Part shown: positions 6,370 through 8,389 of the stretch, in pieces
How positions within the stretch are numbered: the stretch's first letter is position 1
How the letters are laid out: each line of letters opens with the position of its first letter
Assembly: GCA_026989715.1 (NCBI GenBank)
Contig: JALSIU010000338.1
Location: 1 to 8,389, forward strand
From: Methylomonas sp.
Lineage (GTDB): Bacteria; Pseudomonadota; Gammaproteobacteria; Methylococcales; Methylomonadaceae
DNA length: 8,389 nt
Direction of reading: 5' to 3'
Translations under genes and position numbers: made by a program
The notes under the pieces: generated by a model
The model's input: the letters and a program-made list of their open reading frames with translations, nothing else
What the model was told of the DNA's origin: nothing
Database searches by the model: none

Positions 6370-7392
6370 TTATTCGGCAGTCAAGCCTCGCATAATATCA
6401 TGTACTAACTGTGGGCCTTGATAAATCAAACCACTATATACTTGCACTAAACAAGCACCTGCATCTAATTTTTCCTGTGCATCGCGATAACTCATAATAC
6501 CACCCGCCGCAATAATCGGTATTTTTCCCTTAAGTGCTTTCGCTAAATGAGCCACCACATAAGTCGATTGTTGCTTAACAGGTGCACCGCTTAAGCCACC
6601 CGCTTCAGCCGCAAATTTATGCCCTTGTATCGCACTACGCTCAATGGTCGTATTGGTTGCAATCACGCCATCCATTGCATATTCAAGCAATAAATCGGCA
6701 ATATGATCAATCTCAGCATCCTTTAAATCGGGTGCAATTTTAACGACAATCGGTGTATATTGGCCATGCTCAAGCTGTAGTTTTTGTTGCTCTGCTTTTA
6801 AAGCTGCCAGCAATTTTTTAATTTCATCACCTTGCTGTAATTGTCGTAAATTTTTTGTATTCGGTGATGAAATATTAATGGTGATATAACTCGCAGCCAC
6901 ATATGCTTTACGCAAACTAATTAAATAATCTTCTGTTGCTTGCTCCAGCGGCGTATCAAAATTTTTACCGATATTAATCCCCAAAATACCCTTATATTTA
7001 ACGCTAGCAACTTGTTGCAGTAAATAATCAATCCCTTTATTATTAAAACCCATACGATTAATAATCGCTTGATGCTCAGTCAAACGAAATAAACGCGGTT
7101 TAGGGTTACCGGGTTGTGGTCGTGGTGTCACCGTCCCTATTTCTACAAAGCCAAACCCCAAAGCAGCCAAAGCAGCAATATAATCGCCATTTTTATCCAA
7201 ACCGGCAGCTAAACCGACAGGGTTTTGAAATGTTAAGCCCATCACCGTGGCCGGCCGGCTAATCATTTTAGGGTTTAGTAAATTATCTACGCCTAAATTA
7301 TGTGCTATTTTTAAAGATTTTAATGTTAAATAATGTACTTTTTCCGGATCTAGTTGAAACAATAAAGGCTTAATAAGTGAGTAATAATTCAT
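6370..7392 (-). CDS. pyrD: Dihydroorotate dehydrogenase (quinone), class 2
   Basis: This enzyme oxidises dihydroorotate to orotate with FMN and passes the electrons to membrane quinone, the fourth step of pyrimidine synthesis. The 340-residue length and sequence match E. coli PyrD (336 residues) throughout. The N-terminal helices (LFQLDPE, about 11-17) belong to the quinone-binding, membrane-associated extension that defines class 2. Visible motifs are GLAAGLDK (60-67), EIGTVTPRPQPGN (84-96), NRMGFNN (112-118), INISSPNT with catalytic Ser176 (E. coli Ser175), KIAPDL (218-223), ATNTT (245-249), GGLSG (265-269) and YSG (319-321). I chose the ATG at 7392 because it aligns with the E. coli start. 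An in-frame TTG at 7407, overlapping the stop of thiO, would add five residues (MSTLL). Neither start has a good ribosome site, so translation may depend on coupling to thiO. No promoter is seen directly upstream. Confidence 0.97.
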   Translation of the reverse strand: MNYYSLIKPLLFQLDPEKVHYLTLKSLKIAHNLGVDNLLNPKMISRPATVMGLTFQNPVGLAAGLDKNGDYIAALAALGFGFVEIGTVTPRPQPGNPKPRLFRLTEHQAIINRMGFNNKGIDYLLQQVASVKYKGILGINIGKNFDTPLEQATEDYLISLRKAYVAASYITINISSPNTKNLRQLQQGDEIKKLLAALKAEQQKLQLEHGQYTPIVVKIAPDLKDAEIDHIADLLLEYAMDGVIATNTTIERSAIQGHKFAAEAGGLSGAPVKQQSTYVVAHLAKALKGKIPIIAAGGIMSYRDAQEKLDAGACLVQVYSGLIYQGPQLVHDIMRGLTAE

Positions 7393-7403
7393 AAGAAGTG
7401 TGC

Positions 7404-8389
7404 TCAATGCTGTGCAGACAATTGATACGCTGTGCTATCAATTAACGGGGGATTATTCGTTATTAAATCGTAAAGTAATTGCGCTGAAGCCGGCCCCATT
7501 GCAAAACCATTTCTAAAATGGCCGGCACTAACCGCTAAATTACTTATTTCAGGATGCTTATCAATATAAGGAATGCCCTGCTTGGTACCGGGGCGCAATC
7601 CTGCCCAATGATGTGTAATAGGGCAATCTGCTAATATCGGCAATATTTGTTTAGCAAACTCGGCCAACGATTGTTTTGCTTGTACGGTCGTCAGCTTATC
7701 AAAGCCTTGCTGCTCAACAGTGCTCCCACATAATATTTTACCATCACGCCGGGGTATCAAATACCGGTCATGCTCTAAGACCATATAATCCAACGTACCG
7801 AGAGGCGTATCAAAAATCAGCATTTGCCCTTTTACCGGAAATACATCAACAGGGGAGACGGCATGACCTAATAATTGCGTCCATAATTTACCTGTCCACG
7901 CCCCCGCGGTAATCACTAATTGATTAACGGCAAATACCTCATTGGACTGGCTCATCACTTCGGTAATACGTTGCGAATGGATATTAGCCTTGTCAATGGT
8001 ACAATTTTCTATAATTTTAACGCCACGCTGTATCAAATCTTGCTTTAGTGCTTTTAACAAGCGTGGATTTCTAGCTTGCGCAATTTCCGGTAACCATAAC
8101 GACTGCGCTTGTATTTGAGGAAATGTTGCTCGTTGTGCTGGTGTCGCCGTATGATGCTGGATTGCCGCATGAATACACCAATCTTGTGCTTGCGCCAAGT
8201 CAGGAAGGTCTGTCATCAATAAGCCGCAGGGGATATACTCAGGATCCACCTGAGTCGTAGCCAATAATGTTGCGGCCAGTTCTGCATAAGTTGCAATACT
8301 GGGCAGTATCAGCTGGGTAATCGCATCAGCTTGTCGCCATGGATAAAGCGGCAATAAAATACCACCGCCCGCCCAAGATGATTCTTGGC
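7404..8389 (-). CDS. thiO: Glycine oxidase ThiO-type FAD-dependent oxidoreductase (5' end outside window)
   Basis: The frame stays open through the right edge: codons up to 8387 encode QESSWAGGGIL directly before LPLYPW, a ThiO family signature. The TTG at 8354 is therefore an internal Leu codon, not a start. Visible are 327 residues; the missing 40 or so N-terminal residues should contain the FAD-binding GxGxxG. This is a DAO-fold protein. ThiO oxidises glycine to the imine, releasing hydrogen peroxide, for the thiazole ring of thiamine. Supporting blocks are ITAGAW (visible residues 159-164), VKGQM (185-189), WAGLRPGT (261-268) and AGHFRNG (288-294). Arginines in the last two correspond to substrate-carboxylate arginines in Bacillus glycine oxidase, by recollection. 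The TGA stop overlaps the possible TTG start of pyrD, so the two genes are probably one transcript. Another amino-acid oxidase of the DAO family is the main alternative; no other thi gene is in view to confirm. Confidence 0.87.
   Translation of the reverse strand, partial: QESSWAGGGILLPLYPWRQADAITQLILPSIATYAELAATLLATTQVDPEYIPCGLLMTDLPDLAQAQDWCIHAAIQHHTATPAQRATFPQIQAQSLWLPEIAQARNPRLLKALKQDLIQRGVKIIENCTIDKANIHSQRITEVMSQSNEVFAVNQLVITAGAWTGKLWTQLLGHAVSPVDVFPVKGQMLIFDTPLGTLDYMVLEHDRYLIPRRDGKILCGSTVEQQGFDKLTTVQAKQSLAEFAKQILPILADCPITHHWAGLRPGTKQGIPYIDKHPEISNLAVSAGHFRNGFAMGPASAQLLYDLITNNPPLIDSTAYQLSAQH

Noticed and set aside
7676..7912. Plus-strand open frame of 78 codons opposite thiO
   Set aside because: It is antisense to conserved ThiO sequence and has no independent support.
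8352..8354. TTG as the start codon of the ThiO-type protein
   Set aside because: The frame continues without a stop to the window edge and encodes the conserved SSWAGGGIL block just upstream, so this is an internal Leu codon and the gene is cut by the window.

Overview
The window looks like chromosomal DNA of a flagellated gammaproteobacterium with a moderately low G+C content (about 40% by eye). PyrD is the quinone-linked class 2 type and closely resembles the E. coli enzyme. The ThiO-type oxidase and the Aer-like PAS domain are also of gammaproteobacterial type. I cannot name the genus. There is no sign of phage, transposon, CRISPR or tRNA; the gene order looks like ordinary chromosome plus one unusual, poorly characterised gene.

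Layout, left to right. Positions 1-223 are a divergent regulatory region. A strong sigma70-type promoter on the minus strand fires off the left edge, and its transcript would begin with a hairpin. A sigma28 (FliA)-like promoter on the plus strand points into the first gene. Positions 224-763 encode a free-standing, Aer-type PAS protein. Two bases later, 766-2244 encodes a membrane-anchored methyl-accepting chemotaxis protein (MCP) with a C-terminal zinc-binding CZB domain. A 41-base gap containing a perfect 16-bp palindrome leads to 2286-6314, a 1342-residue envelope protein of unknown function. That protein appears to be a full-length internal duplication of a unit with a signal-like segment, a periplasmic beta-rich region and a membrane bundle. 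A strong hairpin terminator at 6329-6368 separates it from the convergent minus-strand pair: thiO (7404 to the right edge, 5' end missing) followed by pyrD (6370-7392).

How the genes work together. The first two genes form a bipartite energy-taxis receptor comparable in layout to CetB/CetA of Campylobacter: the cytoplasmic PAS protein would sense redox state through FAD and signal through the membrane MCP. The CZB domain would add a second, zinc- or oxidant-linked input. The sigma28-like promoter fits co-expression with the flagellar and chemotaxis regulon. The large membrane protein follows in the same direction without a visible terminator and could be co-transcribed, but no functional link can be shown. 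The thiO-pyrD pair is housekeeping metabolism (thiazole moiety of thiamine; pyrimidine synthesis), with overlapping reading frames.

The best candidates for something new are the CZB-bearing split aerotaxis receptor and the duplicated giant membrane protein.
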